Source of the DNA: Propionibacteriaceae bacterium
GTDB lineage: Bacteria > Actinomycetota > Actinomycetes > Propionibacteriales > Propionibacteriaceae
Assembly: GCA_030450535.1 (NCBI GenBank)
Contig: JAKDIK010000004.1
Location: forward strand, 1 to 23,202
DNA length: 23,202 bases
Direction: 5' to 3'
Of the stretch, positions 8,806 to 15,072 are shown in pieces. The notes beneath the pieces are model-generated. The model had not been told where the DNA came from. It was given only the letters and a program-made list of their open reading frames with translations, and did not search any database. Each line of letters starts with the position of its first letter. Positions within the stretch are counted from its first letter, which is position 1. The translations under genes were made by a program, and so were the position numbers.

Positions 8806-9561
8806 GTGTTTCATCATCGCAGCGACCCCGGTGCCCTCGGCATCGGGGTCGCGTTCACGTCGGCGGCCCTCGATCTGGGCGATCGGCAGGACGCCGAAGC
8901 CCGCGCGGCCGCGTTCGCGGAGCTGTCGGACGCCCTCGGCGTCCCGATCGCCGTGGTCCACCAGGTGCACGGCACGGCGGTCGCCGAGGCGGACGCCCCG
9001 CCCGGGACCCGCGGCCTGGTGGATCTCGCTCGCGAGGCGGACGCCGTGTTCACCACGCAGAAGGGCCTCGGGGTGGCCGTCCGGGTCGCCGACTGCCTGC
9101 CGATCCTGCTGGCCGCCGAGGACGCGTCCATCGTGGCGGCCGTCCACGCGGGCCGCGCCGGGCTGTTGGCGGGCGTCATCGGCGAGACGGTCGCGCGGCT
9201 GCGGTCGATGACCCCCGCCCCGCTGCTCGGCTGGATCGGCCCTCACGTCTGCGGGGCCTGCTACGAGGTGCCGGAAGCCATGGCCGCGGACGCAGCCGCG
9301 CGGCTGGACGTGCCCGCCACGACGACCCGTTGGGGCACCGCCGGCATCGATCTCGGCGCGGGTGCCGTCCGCCAGCTGAACGATGCCGGTGTCACCGTCA
9401 CCCGGCTCGATCCCTGCACCCTCGAGTCGCGCGACCTGCACAGCCACCGGCGCGACCACGGCGCGGGGCGCCAGATCGGCGTCATCTGGCTTGCGACCCC
9501 CCGGCGTGGACTGGCATCCGACGGGCGCGCCGCCCCCGGTGCCGCCGTCGCGGCCAGCTAG
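8806..9561 (+). CDS. pgeF: Peptidoglycan editing factor PgeF (YfiH/LACC1 family)
   Basis: A 251-residue purine nucleoside phosphorylase-like/laccase-domain (DUF152) protein. The three family metal-site residues are visible: H55 in HQVHG, C97 in RVADCLP and H114 in VHAGRAG, together with IGPHVCGACYEVP and LHSHRRD near the C-terminus. In E. coli the homologue corrects muropeptides that carry L-Ser in place of L-Ala; other family members are reported as purine nucleoside-processing enzymes, so the exact substrate here is unknown. It starts with GTG 4 nt after ftsZ, and the link to ftsZ and sepF is conserved in actinobacteria. The last 20 or so residues are an Ala/Gly/Arg-rich extension after the domain. 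Confidence 0.88.
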   Translation: MFHHRSDPGALGIGVAFTSAALDLGDRQDAEARAAAFAELSDALGVPIAVVHQVHGTAVAEADAPPGTRGLVDLAREADAVFTTQKGLGVAVRVADCLPILLAAEDASIVAAVHAGRAGLLAGVIGETVARLRSMTPAPLLGWIGPHVCGACYEVPEAMAADAAARLDVPATTTRWGTAGIDLGAGAVRQLNDAGVTVTRLDPCTLESRDLHSHRRDHGAGRQIGVIWLATPRRGLASDGRAAPGAAVAAS

Positions 9562-9592
9562 AGTTTTCACGTTCACGAACGGGAGGAACCCC

Positions 9593-10126
9593 ATGGCCGA
9601 TGGATTCAAGAAGGCCGCCGTCTGGCTCGGCCTGATGTCGGATTCCCCGTACCCCGATGACGAGCGCGATGACGAACGCACCGCCGCGGTGGCGTACGAC
9701 TCCGACCGCGACCGGGAGCGGGAGCGCGATCACGATCGGGATCGGGATCGGGATCGGGACCACGAGCGCGCCCTCGAGCCCGTGCGCGGCGACGCCAGCG
9801 TCACTGCCCTCGAGACCCGCCGTCCGGCGCCGGTCAAGGCGACCGCCGACCTCAGCCGCATCGTCACCGTGCACCCGCGCACCTACAACGAGGCGCGGAC
9901 CATCGGGGAGCACTTCCGCGATGGCACGCCGGTCATCATGAACCTCTCAGACATGGAGGACGCCGACGCCAAGCGCCTGGTCGACTTCGCGGCCGGCCTC
10001 ATCTTCGGCCTGCGCGGCACCATCGAGCGGGTCACCAGCAAGGTGTTCCTGCTCTCCCCGGCGGGCGTCGAGGTCGCTGCGGAGGACAAGGAGCGCATCG
10101 CCGGAGGTTTCTTCAACCAGAGCTGA
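9593..10126 (+). CDS. sepF: Cell division protein SepF
   Basis: A 177-residue protein that tethers FtsZ to the membrane. The N-terminal amphipathic membrane-binding helix is visible (MADGFKKAAVWLGLM). It is followed by a highly charged linker with a run of Asp-Arg dipeptides (residues 37-56) and by the SepF core domain from about residue 88 to the end (TYNEARTIGEHFRDGTPVIMNL, then FAAGLIFGLRGTIERV). The ATG at 9593 is preceded by GGGAGGAA, an almost perfect ribosome binding site. The open frame upstream overlaps pgeF and is not needed. pgeF ends 31 nt before. The yggS and yggT genes often found on either side of sepF in actinobacteria are not here. Confidence 0.93.
   Translation: MADGFKKAAVWLGLMSDSPYPDDERDDERTAAVAYDSDRDRERERDHDRDRDRDRDHERALEPVRGDASVTALETRRPAPVKATADLSRIVTVHPRTYNEARTIGEHFRDGTPVIMNLSDMEDADAKRLVDFAAGLIFGLRGTIERVTSKVFLLSPAGVEVAAEDKERIAGGFFNQS
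9734..9757 (+). repeat. Four perfect tandem copies of GATCGG inside sepF
   Basis: The hexamer GATCGG is repeated four times without a change and encodes alternating Asp-Arg in the SepF linker. Because the unit is two codons long, gain or loss of copies would keep the reading frame and only change linker length. Confidence 0.9.
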
Positions 10127-10184
10127 CCCACGCTTCGCGCGGAGCAGACGCGGCGAGGCGGGCCCCAGCCCAATCGGTCAGCGC

Positions 10185-10213
10185 CAGCTTGGAGGCGGAC
10201 TCTGCACTAGGCT
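10185..10213 (+). promoter_or_regulatory. Possible promoter of the DivIVA gene
   Basis: TAGGCT at 10208-10213 fits an actinobacterial -10 element, and the same hexamer sits before polA. The matching -35 region (CAGCTT at 17-nt spacing) is poor. The gap of 140 bp between sepF and divIVA has no gene; otherwise only a GC-rich segment is seen. Confidence 0.28.
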
Positions 10214-10266
10214 GATCTCCCCCGGAGTGGGTCCGGTCCAGTCCCCCAGCACGTGAGGTGTTACAG

Positions 10267-11307
10267 ATGACCCTGACCGTCGAACAGGTGCGCGAGACGC
10301 GCTTCCACTTGGCCAAGCGCGGAGGCTACCGGCACGAGGAGGTCGACGCCTTCGTCGACCGCGTCGAGACGACGCTCGCCGAGCTCGCCGACGAGAACGC
10401 GACCCTGACCCAGCAGGTCTCCGCCCTGAAGTCGGGCGCCCCGGGCGAGGCCTCGGAGGGTGTCGCGCCGGCCGAGGGGCCGGACGCCGGCGTCCTGGCT
10501 GAGCGGGATGCGCAGATCGAGCGACTCAACGCCGAACTGGCCGAGCTGCAGCGCGAGCTGGACGCCGCCCGCCAGGGCACGGTCGCTGGCGAGCCCCGGG
10601 CGGCCGTGGACGCCGAGCTGCAGGAGCTGCGCGCCGAGGTGGAGCGCCTGCGGGCCGAGGCGGCCACGACGACGGCAAGCGTCGGCACCGGGCCGGAGGC
10701 CATCGTCGTCCGCACCGCAGCCGAGGCGTCCCCCGCCGTCGCGCGACTGTTGCAGATGTCGACCGAGCAGGCCGAGAGCCTCGTCGCCGAGGCGCGCGCC
10801 GAGGCCGAGCGGCTCACGAGCGAGGCGCAGAGGTCCGCCGAGCAGGTCACCACCGCGGCGCAGACGAACGCCGAGCAGGTCACCACCACGGCGCAGACGA
10901 ACGCCGACCGGGTGACGACGGACGCGGACGAGCGCTCCCGGGCGCTGGTGGCCGAGGCCACCGAGCGTGCCGAGCGCATCGAGACCGATGCCCGTTCGCT
11001 GGCCGATTCCCTCGCCACGGACGCGAGCGAGCGCGCCGCCCAGGTGGACGCCGACACGACGTCGCGCCGCCAGGAGCTGTTCGCGACGCTGGAGTCGGAG
11101 CGCGACGAACTCAGCGCACGCGTCGATCACCTGCGCGACTTCGAGAACCGGTTCCGGGAGTCGTTCGTGGGCTCGCTGCAGCGGCACATCGAGGCGATCA
11201 GCCAGGGCCGCATCCAGCCCGACGACGTGCCCGAACTGCTCGCCGACGGCTCTCGGGGACAATCCGCGACCCCGCGCCTGGACGCGCTGCTCGCCAAGGG
11301 CGAGTGA
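10267..11307 (+). CDS. DivIVA/Wag31-like polar growth and septum-placement protein with hendecad coiled coil
   Basis: A 346-residue protein. The N-terminal DivIVA lipid-binding domain is recognisable (TLTVEQVRETRF, then RGGYRHEEVDAFVDRVE). A heptad-type coil (residues 35-60 and 80-130) follows. From residue 169 to 267 there are nine consecutive 11-residue units of the form Ala-x-x-Leu/Val-x-x-Glu/Asp-Ala-x-x-x, then a second short coil and an acidic tail. DivIVA proteins bind curved membrane at poles and septa and recruit wall-synthesis enzymes. ATG 10267 is preferred over the in-frame GTG at 10258 because GTGAGG (10253-10258) lies 8 nt before it and the N-terminus matches the family. It is longer than the roughly 260-residue mycobacterial Wag31. 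Position after sepF supports orthology to Wag31. Confidence 0.85.
   Translation: MTLTVEQVRETRFHLAKRGGYRHEEVDAFVDRVETTLAELADENATLTQQVSALKSGAPGEASEGVAPAEGPDAGVLAERDAQIERLNAELAELQRELDAARQGTVAGEPRAAVDAELQELRAEVERLRAEAATTTASVGTGPEAIVVRTAAEASPAVARLLQMSTEQAESLVAEARAEAERLTSEAQRSAEQVTTAAQTNAEQVTTTAQTNADRVTTDADERSRALVAEATERAERIETDARSLADSLATDASERAAQVDADTTSRRQELFATLESERDELSARVDHLRDFENRFRESFVGSLQRHIEAISQGRIQPDDVPELLADGSRGQSATPRLDALLAKGE
10837..10902 (+). repeat. 33-bp tandem duplication inside the DivIVA gene
   Basis: Two 33-bp copies (10837-10869 and 10870-10902) differ at one base only and encode AEQVTTAAQTN and AEQVTTTAQTN; a third, degenerate copy follows at 10903-10935. The near identity at DNA level indicates recent expansion of the hendecad coil. 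Confidence 0.9.
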
Positions 11308-11359
11308 CGACACAAACCCCGTGGTGAGGGGCGCGGCGGGCGTTGTACGGCTCGGCCCC

Positions 11360-11387
11360 TTCGCCGGCGGTCCGGCGGTGGTACTCT
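11360..11387 (+). promoter_or_regulatory. Possible promoter of the dksA-like/lspA/rluD operon
   Basis: TACTCT at 11382-11387 resembles a -10 element; TTCGCC at 11360-11365 (16-nt spacing) is a weak -35. A near-identical GTACTCT box precedes the response regulator at 15013-15019. The 115-bp gap after divIVA contains no credible gene. Confidence 0.3.
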
Positions 11388-11422
11388 CTGCCCGCAGCCC
11401 ACGTGAAAGGGGGAGATGATCC

Positions 11423-11842
11423 ATGACCGACACTGCCGAGGGCCAGCGGCCCGTGGTGCCCGTGGCCGACGGCGAGGAGCCCTGGACCGCCGACGAGCTC
11501 GCCGAGGTCAGGGAGGACCTGGAGTTCGACGTTCAGCGCATGGAGCGGGCTCTCGCCCAGAGCGCGCGCGGGCTCGAGCGGCTCTTCGACGAGGGCACCG
11601 AGGGCGCGGGTCGCGATCCCGCCGACGTGGGCTCCTCGAACTTCGAGCGCGATCAGGAGATGTCGCTCGCCCAGAACGCCCGCGACCTGCTGGAGCAGGC
11701 CCAGACCGCCCTGCGGCTGTTCGACAGCGGCCAGTACGGCGTGTGTGAGTCGTGCGGCAACCCCATCGGCAAGGATCGCCTGATGGTGTTCCCGCGCGCC
11801 ACGATGTGCGTGAGTTGCAAGCAGCGGGAGGAGCGGCGATAA
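11423..11842 (+). CDS. DksA/TraR-family zinc-finger transcription factor
   Basis: A 139-residue protein with a helical hairpin (about residues 22-100) and a C4 zinc finger, CESC at C108/C111 and CVSC at C129/C132. The tip of the coil carries DPADVG (D65 to G70), close to the DxxDxA motif that E. coli DksA pushes into the RNA polymerase secondary channel. Such proteins modulate initiation, often with ppGpp; whether this one does is unknown. The ATG at 11423 is preceded by AAAGGGGGAG, a strong ribosome binding site. The stop codon TAA overlaps an ATA that appears to start lspA, so the two are probably coupled. Confidence 0.85.
   Translation: MTDTAEGQRPVVPVADGEEPWTADELAEVREDLEFDVQRMERALAQSARGLERLFDEGTEGAGRDPADVGSSNFERDQEMSLAQNARDLLEQAQTALRLFDSGQYGVCESCGNPIGKDRLMVFPRATMCVSCKQREERR
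11826..11841 (+). promoter_or_regulatory. Strong ribosome binding site followed by an ATA start codon for lspA
   Basis: GGGAGGAG (11826-11833) is an ideal Shine-Dalgarno sequence whose GGAGG core ends 7 nt before ATA at 11839-11841. ATA overlaps the upstream TAA as ATAA, exactly where this genome uses ATGA or GTGA at other junctions. No ATG, GTG or TTG lies within reach of this site in the lspA frame. Confidence 0.6.
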
Positions 11843-12405
11843 GCGACGCACGGGAAGGCCGCGGGGTCGTCACACGTCGCGCCGTGTGGGTGCTGGCGCT
11901 GACGATCGGCTTGCTCGGTTACGGTGTGGATCAGCTCACCAAGTACCTCGCCATCACGCACCTCGACCCGCAGAACCCTCCGGTCCTGTTGGGCGGCCTG
12001 CTGCGGCTGCAGTTGATCTTCAACCCCGGCGCCGCCTTCAGCATGGGGGAGAACTTCACCGTCGTGCTGACGGCCATCTCGGCGGTCGCGCTGTGTTTCG
12101 TGCTCGGCTGGCTGTTGCCCCGGACGCGGCACCGCGGCTGGGCGATCGCGTTCGGCCTGCTGCTTGCCGGCATCCTCGGAAACCTGACCGACAGACTCGT
12201 CCGGCCACCCGGCTTCGCCCACGGACACGTCGTCGACTTCCTGCAGCTGCCGAACTTCGCGATCTTCAACGTGGCCGACATGTGCATCACGTTCGCGGCC
12301 GTGGCCATCGTGTGGCTCACGCTCATCACCGGCGTCGACATGGCGGGGCAGATCGCCCGGGACGAGGCGTCCGCCGGTTCCATGTCCCCGGAGGGGGGCG
12401 CGTGA
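11839..12405 (+). CDS. lspA: Lipoprotein signal peptidase LspA (signal peptidase II)
   Basis: A four-helix membrane aspartyl protease that removes signal peptides from prolipoproteins. Conserved features: DQLTKYLAI at the end of the first helix, NPGAAFSMG, GNLTDRL, HVVDF and FNVADM; the Asp residues of the last two motifs are the catalytic pair. The start is uncertain. The frame has no standard start near the good ribosome binding site; ATA at 11839 gives 188 residues beginning (M)SDAREGRG with Arg residues before helix 1. The first non-overlapping standard codon is GTG 11884 (173 residues), which lacks a visible ribosome binding site and trims the basic N-terminus. I favour ATA. The stop overlaps the next gene's GTG start (GTGA). 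Confidence 0.9.
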   Translation: MSDAREGRGVVTRRAVWVLALTIGLLGYGVDQLTKYLAITHLDPQNPPVLLGGLLRLQLIFNPGAAFSMGENFTVVLTAISAVALCFVLGWLLPRTRHRGWAIAFGLLLAGILGNLTDRLVRPPGFAHGHVVDFLQLPNFAIFNVADMCITFAAVAIVWLTLITGVDMAGQIARDEASAGSMSPEGGA

Positions 12406-13316
12406 GCGTCCACCTCGTGCCCGACGGCCTGGCGGGGGAACGGGTGGACGCCGCGGCCGCCCGGATGACCGGCCTGAGCCGCAGCAGGGTCGCCGAGCTG
12501 ATCACCGATTCCCTGGTGCTCCTGAACGGGGAGGTCGTGGGCAAGTCGACCCGCGTTGCGGCCGGCGACCTGCTGGAGCTGGAGATCCCAGCCCCGCGCG
12601 AGGCCGTGGTGGTGCCGCGCGAGGTGGAGGGCATCCGGATCGTGCATGACGACGCGGACATCGTGGTGGTGGACAAGCCAGCCGGCGTGGCCGCCCACCC
12701 CTCCCTGGGCTGGGACGGCCCCGACGTGGTGTCGCACCTGGCCGCCGCCGGGTTCCGCATCTCGACGTCGGGCGCGGCCGAGCGCCGCGGCATCGTGCAG
12801 CGGCTCGACGTGGGGACGTCCGGCCTGATGGTGGTCGCCAAGAGCGAGCCGGCGTACACGGCGCTGAAGCGGGCCTTCCGCGACCGGGAGGTCGAGAAGA
12901 TCTACCACACGCTCGTGCAGGGCCATCCCGACCCGTTCACCGGCACGATCGACGCCCCCATCGCGCGGCACCCCGGCCACGACTGGAAGATGGCGATCAT
13001 CGACGGCGGCCGCCACAGCGTGACCCACTACGAGACGCTGGAGGCGTTCCGGGCGGCGACGCTGCTGCAGGTGCACCTCGAGACGGGCCGGACCCACCAG
13101 ATCCGCGTCCACATGGCGGCGATCAAACACCCCTGCGTCGGCGACCCGCTGTACGGGGGCGATCCCGTGCTGGCCGCGCGGCTCGGCCTGGAGCGGCAGT
13201 GGTTGCACGCGGTTGAGTTGTCGTTCGTGCACCCCGGGACGGGGGAGTGGGCCACGTACACCTCGCCCCTCCCCGATGACCTCGCTCGTGCGCTGGAGAT
13301 CGTGGCGGCGGCCTAG
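12402..13316 (+). CDS. RluA/RluD-family rRNA pseudouridine synthase
   Basis: A 304-residue enzyme that isomerises uridines in large-subunit rRNA. An S4 RNA-binding domain (about residues 13-75, with LSRSRVAELI and LLNGEVV) precedes the catalytic domain. The catalytic aspartate is D136 in QRLDVGTSGLMVVAK, followed by the ETGRTHQIRVHMA motif and DPLYGG. The usual histidine before RLD is glutamine here (Q133). Residues RHPGHDWKMAI and GLERQWLHA match actinobacterial RluD-like proteins placed after lspA. GTG start overlaps the lspA stop. Exact target uridines cannot be read from sequence; RluD is the closest guess. Confidence 0.9.
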   Translation: MSVHLVPDGLAGERVDAAAARMTGLSRSRVAELITDSLVLLNGEVVGKSTRVAAGDLLELEIPAPREAVVVPREVEGIRIVHDDADIVVVDKPAGVAAHPSLGWDGPDVVSHLAAAGFRISTSGAAERRGIVQRLDVGTSGLMVVAKSEPAYTALKRAFRDREVEKIYHTLVQGHPDPFTGTIDAPIARHPGHDWKMAIIDGGRHSVTHYETLEAFRAATLLQVHLETGRTHQIRVHMAAIKHPCVGDPLYGGDPVLAARLGLERQWLHAVELSFVHPGTGEWATYTSPLPDDLARALEIVAAA

Positions 13317-13322
13317 CCGAAG

Positions 13323-13349
13323 CCGGGTCGCCCGCGCGGGGACGCCCGG
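13323..13349 (+). terminator. Possible hairpin terminator after the rluD-like gene
   Basis: CCGGG (13323-13327) pairs with CCCGG (13345-13349), with an inner CCC/GGG stem (13331-13333 with 13339-13341). It starts 6 nt after the stop and has no T-run on this strand (A-run instead). Weak support. Confidence 0.3.
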
Positions 13350-13415
13350 AAAAAGGGACGCCGCTTTCCCATGGCAACCGGTCGATGGAGGTAACGAAAC
13401 CGCAAGGTCGGGCGA

Positions 13416-13421
13416 TAAGGT
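13416..13421 (+). promoter_or_regulatory. Predicted -10 box of a leaderless pyk promoter
   Basis: TAAGGT ends 6 nt before the GTG start of pyk (13428), so transcription would begin at or next to the start codon. No Shine-Dalgarno sequence lies near the start; the purine-rich GGAGG at 13387-13391 is too far. The -35 is not clear. The polA gene shows the same arrangement. Confidence 0.45.
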
Positions 13422-13427
13422 GGCGAC

Positions 13428-14864
13428 GTGGCCAAGCTGAAGAACGATGGACTTCCCAACCGACGCGCGAAAATTGTCTGCACGCTCGGTCCCTCGACCG
13501 ACACCCTGGAACGCGTGAACGAGCTCGTGGACGCGGGCATGAACGTGGCTCGTCTCAACATGAGCCATGGCGACCACGATGACCACCTCCGGCGCCTCAA
13601 CGCCGTGCGCCAGGCCGGCGAGCAGGCCGGCCGTCCGATCGGCGTCTTCGCCGACCTGCAGGGCCCCAAGATCCGCCTCGGCCGGTTCACCAACGGCAGC
13701 GAGACCCTGTCCGTCGGCGACCGCTTCACGATCACGATCGACGACGTGCCCGGCACCGCCGAGCGCGCCAGCACCACCCTGAAGACCCTCACGCACGACG
13801 TTCGTCCCGGCGACCAGATCCTCATCAATGACGGAGCCATCGAATTGCGCGCCCTCGAGGTCACCGACACCGATGTCGTGACCGAGGTCGTCGTCGGCGG
13901 ACAGGTGAGCAACAACAAGGGCATCAACCTGCCGGGCGTCGCCGTCTCGGTGCCCGCCCTGAGCGAGAAGGATGCCGCCGACCTGCGCTGGGCGCTGGAG
14001 CATGGCGTCGACATGGTGGCGCTGTCCTTCGTCCGGTCGGCCAGCGACATCGACGACGTGCACGCCATCATGGACGAGTTCGGCACGCGCATCCCCGTCA
14101 TCGCCAAGATCGAGAAGCCGCAGGCGTTGGCCTCGATCGAGGACATCGTGGTGGCCTTCGACGCGATCATGGTCGCCCGCGGCGACCTCGGCGTCGAGCT
14201 GCCGCTCGAGGCGGTGCCGATCGTGCAGAAGCGCATCATCCAGACGGCCCGCATGGCGGCCAAGCCGGTGATCGTCGCGACCCAGATGCTGGAGTCGATG
14301 ATCAGCGCGCCCCGCCCGACGCGCGCCGAGGCGTCCGATGTGGCCAACGCGATCCTGGACGGGGCCGACGCGGTCATGCTGTCCGGCGAGACCGCGATGG
14401 GCGCCTGGCCCATCGAGGCCGTCGACACCATGGCCCGCATCATCCGCAAGACGGAGTCGATCGGCCTGGATCGCATCGCCGGCATCGCGTGGGCTCCGCA
14501 CACCACGAGCGGCATCATCGCGAAGGCGGCCCTCGAGGTGGCCGAGCGCGTCGGCGCCAAGTACCTCGTGGCGTTCACCAAGACGGGCGACACTGCCATG
14601 CGCCTCACGCGTCTGCGCTCGCCGATCCAGGTGTGCGCGTTCAGCCCGTACGTCGAGGTGGCGCAGCGCATGACGCTCGCGTGGGGCATCAAGTCCTTCA
14701 CGACCCCCGAGTTCTTCTCGGTGGATGCGATGGTGGACGCCGTCATCAACGGCCTCGTGGGTCAGCAGATGGTGGAGTCGGGCGACAAGGTGGTCATCGT
14801 CGCCGGCAACCCGAAGCATTCGGCGGGCAAGACGAACTCCGTGCGCGTGGCCGAAATCCCCTGA
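13428..14864 (+). CDS. pyk: Pyruvate kinase
   Basis: A 478-residue glycolytic enzyme converting phosphoenolpyruvate and ADP to pyruvate and ATP. The N-terminus RRAKIVCTLGPS and NMSHGDHDDH are standard. The barrel contains the catalytic lysine K227 in IAKIEK, the metal ligand D253 in MVARGDLGVELP, and SGETAMGAWP; the C-terminal allosteric domain ends with NSVRVAEIP. Length is normal for a bacterial type. The GTG start at 13428 gives about 12 extra residues before the usual start of the family and appears leaderless. A tRNA-Leu on the opposite strand ends 10 nt downstream. In mycobacteria pyk is also followed, several genes later, by pdtaR, polA and rpsA. Confidence 0.97.
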   Translation: MAKLKNDGLPNRRAKIVCTLGPSTDTLERVNELVDAGMNVARLNMSHGDHDDHLRRLNAVRQAGEQAGRPIGVFADLQGPKIRLGRFTNGSETLSVGDRFTITIDDVPGTAERASTTLKTLTHDVRPGDQILINDGAIELRALEVTDTDVVTEVVVGGQVSNNKGINLPGVAVSVPALSEKDAADLRWALEHGVDMVALSFVRSASDIDDVHAIMDEFGTRIPVIAKIEKPQALASIEDIVVAFDAIMVARGDLGVELPLEAVPIVQKRIIQTARMAAKPVIVATQMLESMISAPRPTRAEASDVANAILDGADAVMLSGETAMGAWPIEAVDTMARIIRKTESIGLDRIAGIAWAPHTTSGIIAKAALEVAERVGAKYLVAFTKTGDTAMRLTRLRSPIQVCAFSPYVEVAQRMTLAWGIKSFTTPEFFSVDAMVDAVINGLVGQQMVESGDKVVIVAGNPKHSAGKTNSVRVAEIP

Positions 14865-14873
14865 CGGGCTGCG

Positions 14874-14957
14874 TACCGGGAAGGGGATTCGAACCCCTAC
14901 GGGCTTGACGCCCAGACGGGTTTGAGCCGTCCGCGTATACCATTCCGCCACCCCGGC
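14874..14957 (-). tRNA. tRNA-Leu (anticodon CAA)
   Basis: An 84-nt class II tRNA on the minus strand. The acceptor stem starts GCCGGGG (14957-14951) and pairs with TCCCGGT (14881-14875) with terminal G-U pairs. The anticodon stem GACGG/CCGTC holds loop CTCAAAC with anticodon CAA at 14924-14922. A long variable arm (GGGC stem, GTCAA loop, GCCC) marks it as Leu/Ser-type, and the T arm is AGGGG-TTCGAAT-CCCCT. The discriminator is A (14874), as expected for leucine, and CCA is not encoded. It reads UUG codons, which are rare in this GC-rich genome. Confidence 0.95.
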
Positions 14958-15013
14958 AGGTGCCCGACCCATCCTGCCACATCCGAGGTGACACCCCCAC
15001 TTCGGTGGGCGCG

Positions 15014-15072
15014 TACTCTGTGGGCGGGGCAGCTGCCCCGGGTCAATGAAGAAGAAAGTGGAGACACCGGTG
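15014..15072 (+). promoter_or_regulatory. Possible promoter and start-deciding RBS of the response regulator
   Basis: TACTCT at 15014-15019 may be a -10 box; the -35 is unclear. GTGGAG at 15058-15063 lies 6 nt before GTG at 15070-15072. It favours that codon over the in-frame ATG at 15046, which has no ribosome binding site in front. Confidence 0.4.

Noticed and set aside
9570..9581. LexA/SOS-type box GTTCACGAAC before sepF
   Set aside because: The arms are only four bases (GTTC/GAAC) with too short a centre compared with the actinobacterial SOS box TCGAAC-N4-GTTCGA.
10258..10266. GTG at 10258 as the DivIVA start
   Set aside because: It overlaps the best ribosome binding site (10253-10258) for ATG 10267, and the family N-terminus begins with the MTLT segment.
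11323..11418. Small frame starting GTG-GTG after divIVA
   Set aside because: Runs through the likely promoter and ribosome binding site of the dksA-like gene and has no ribosome binding site itself.
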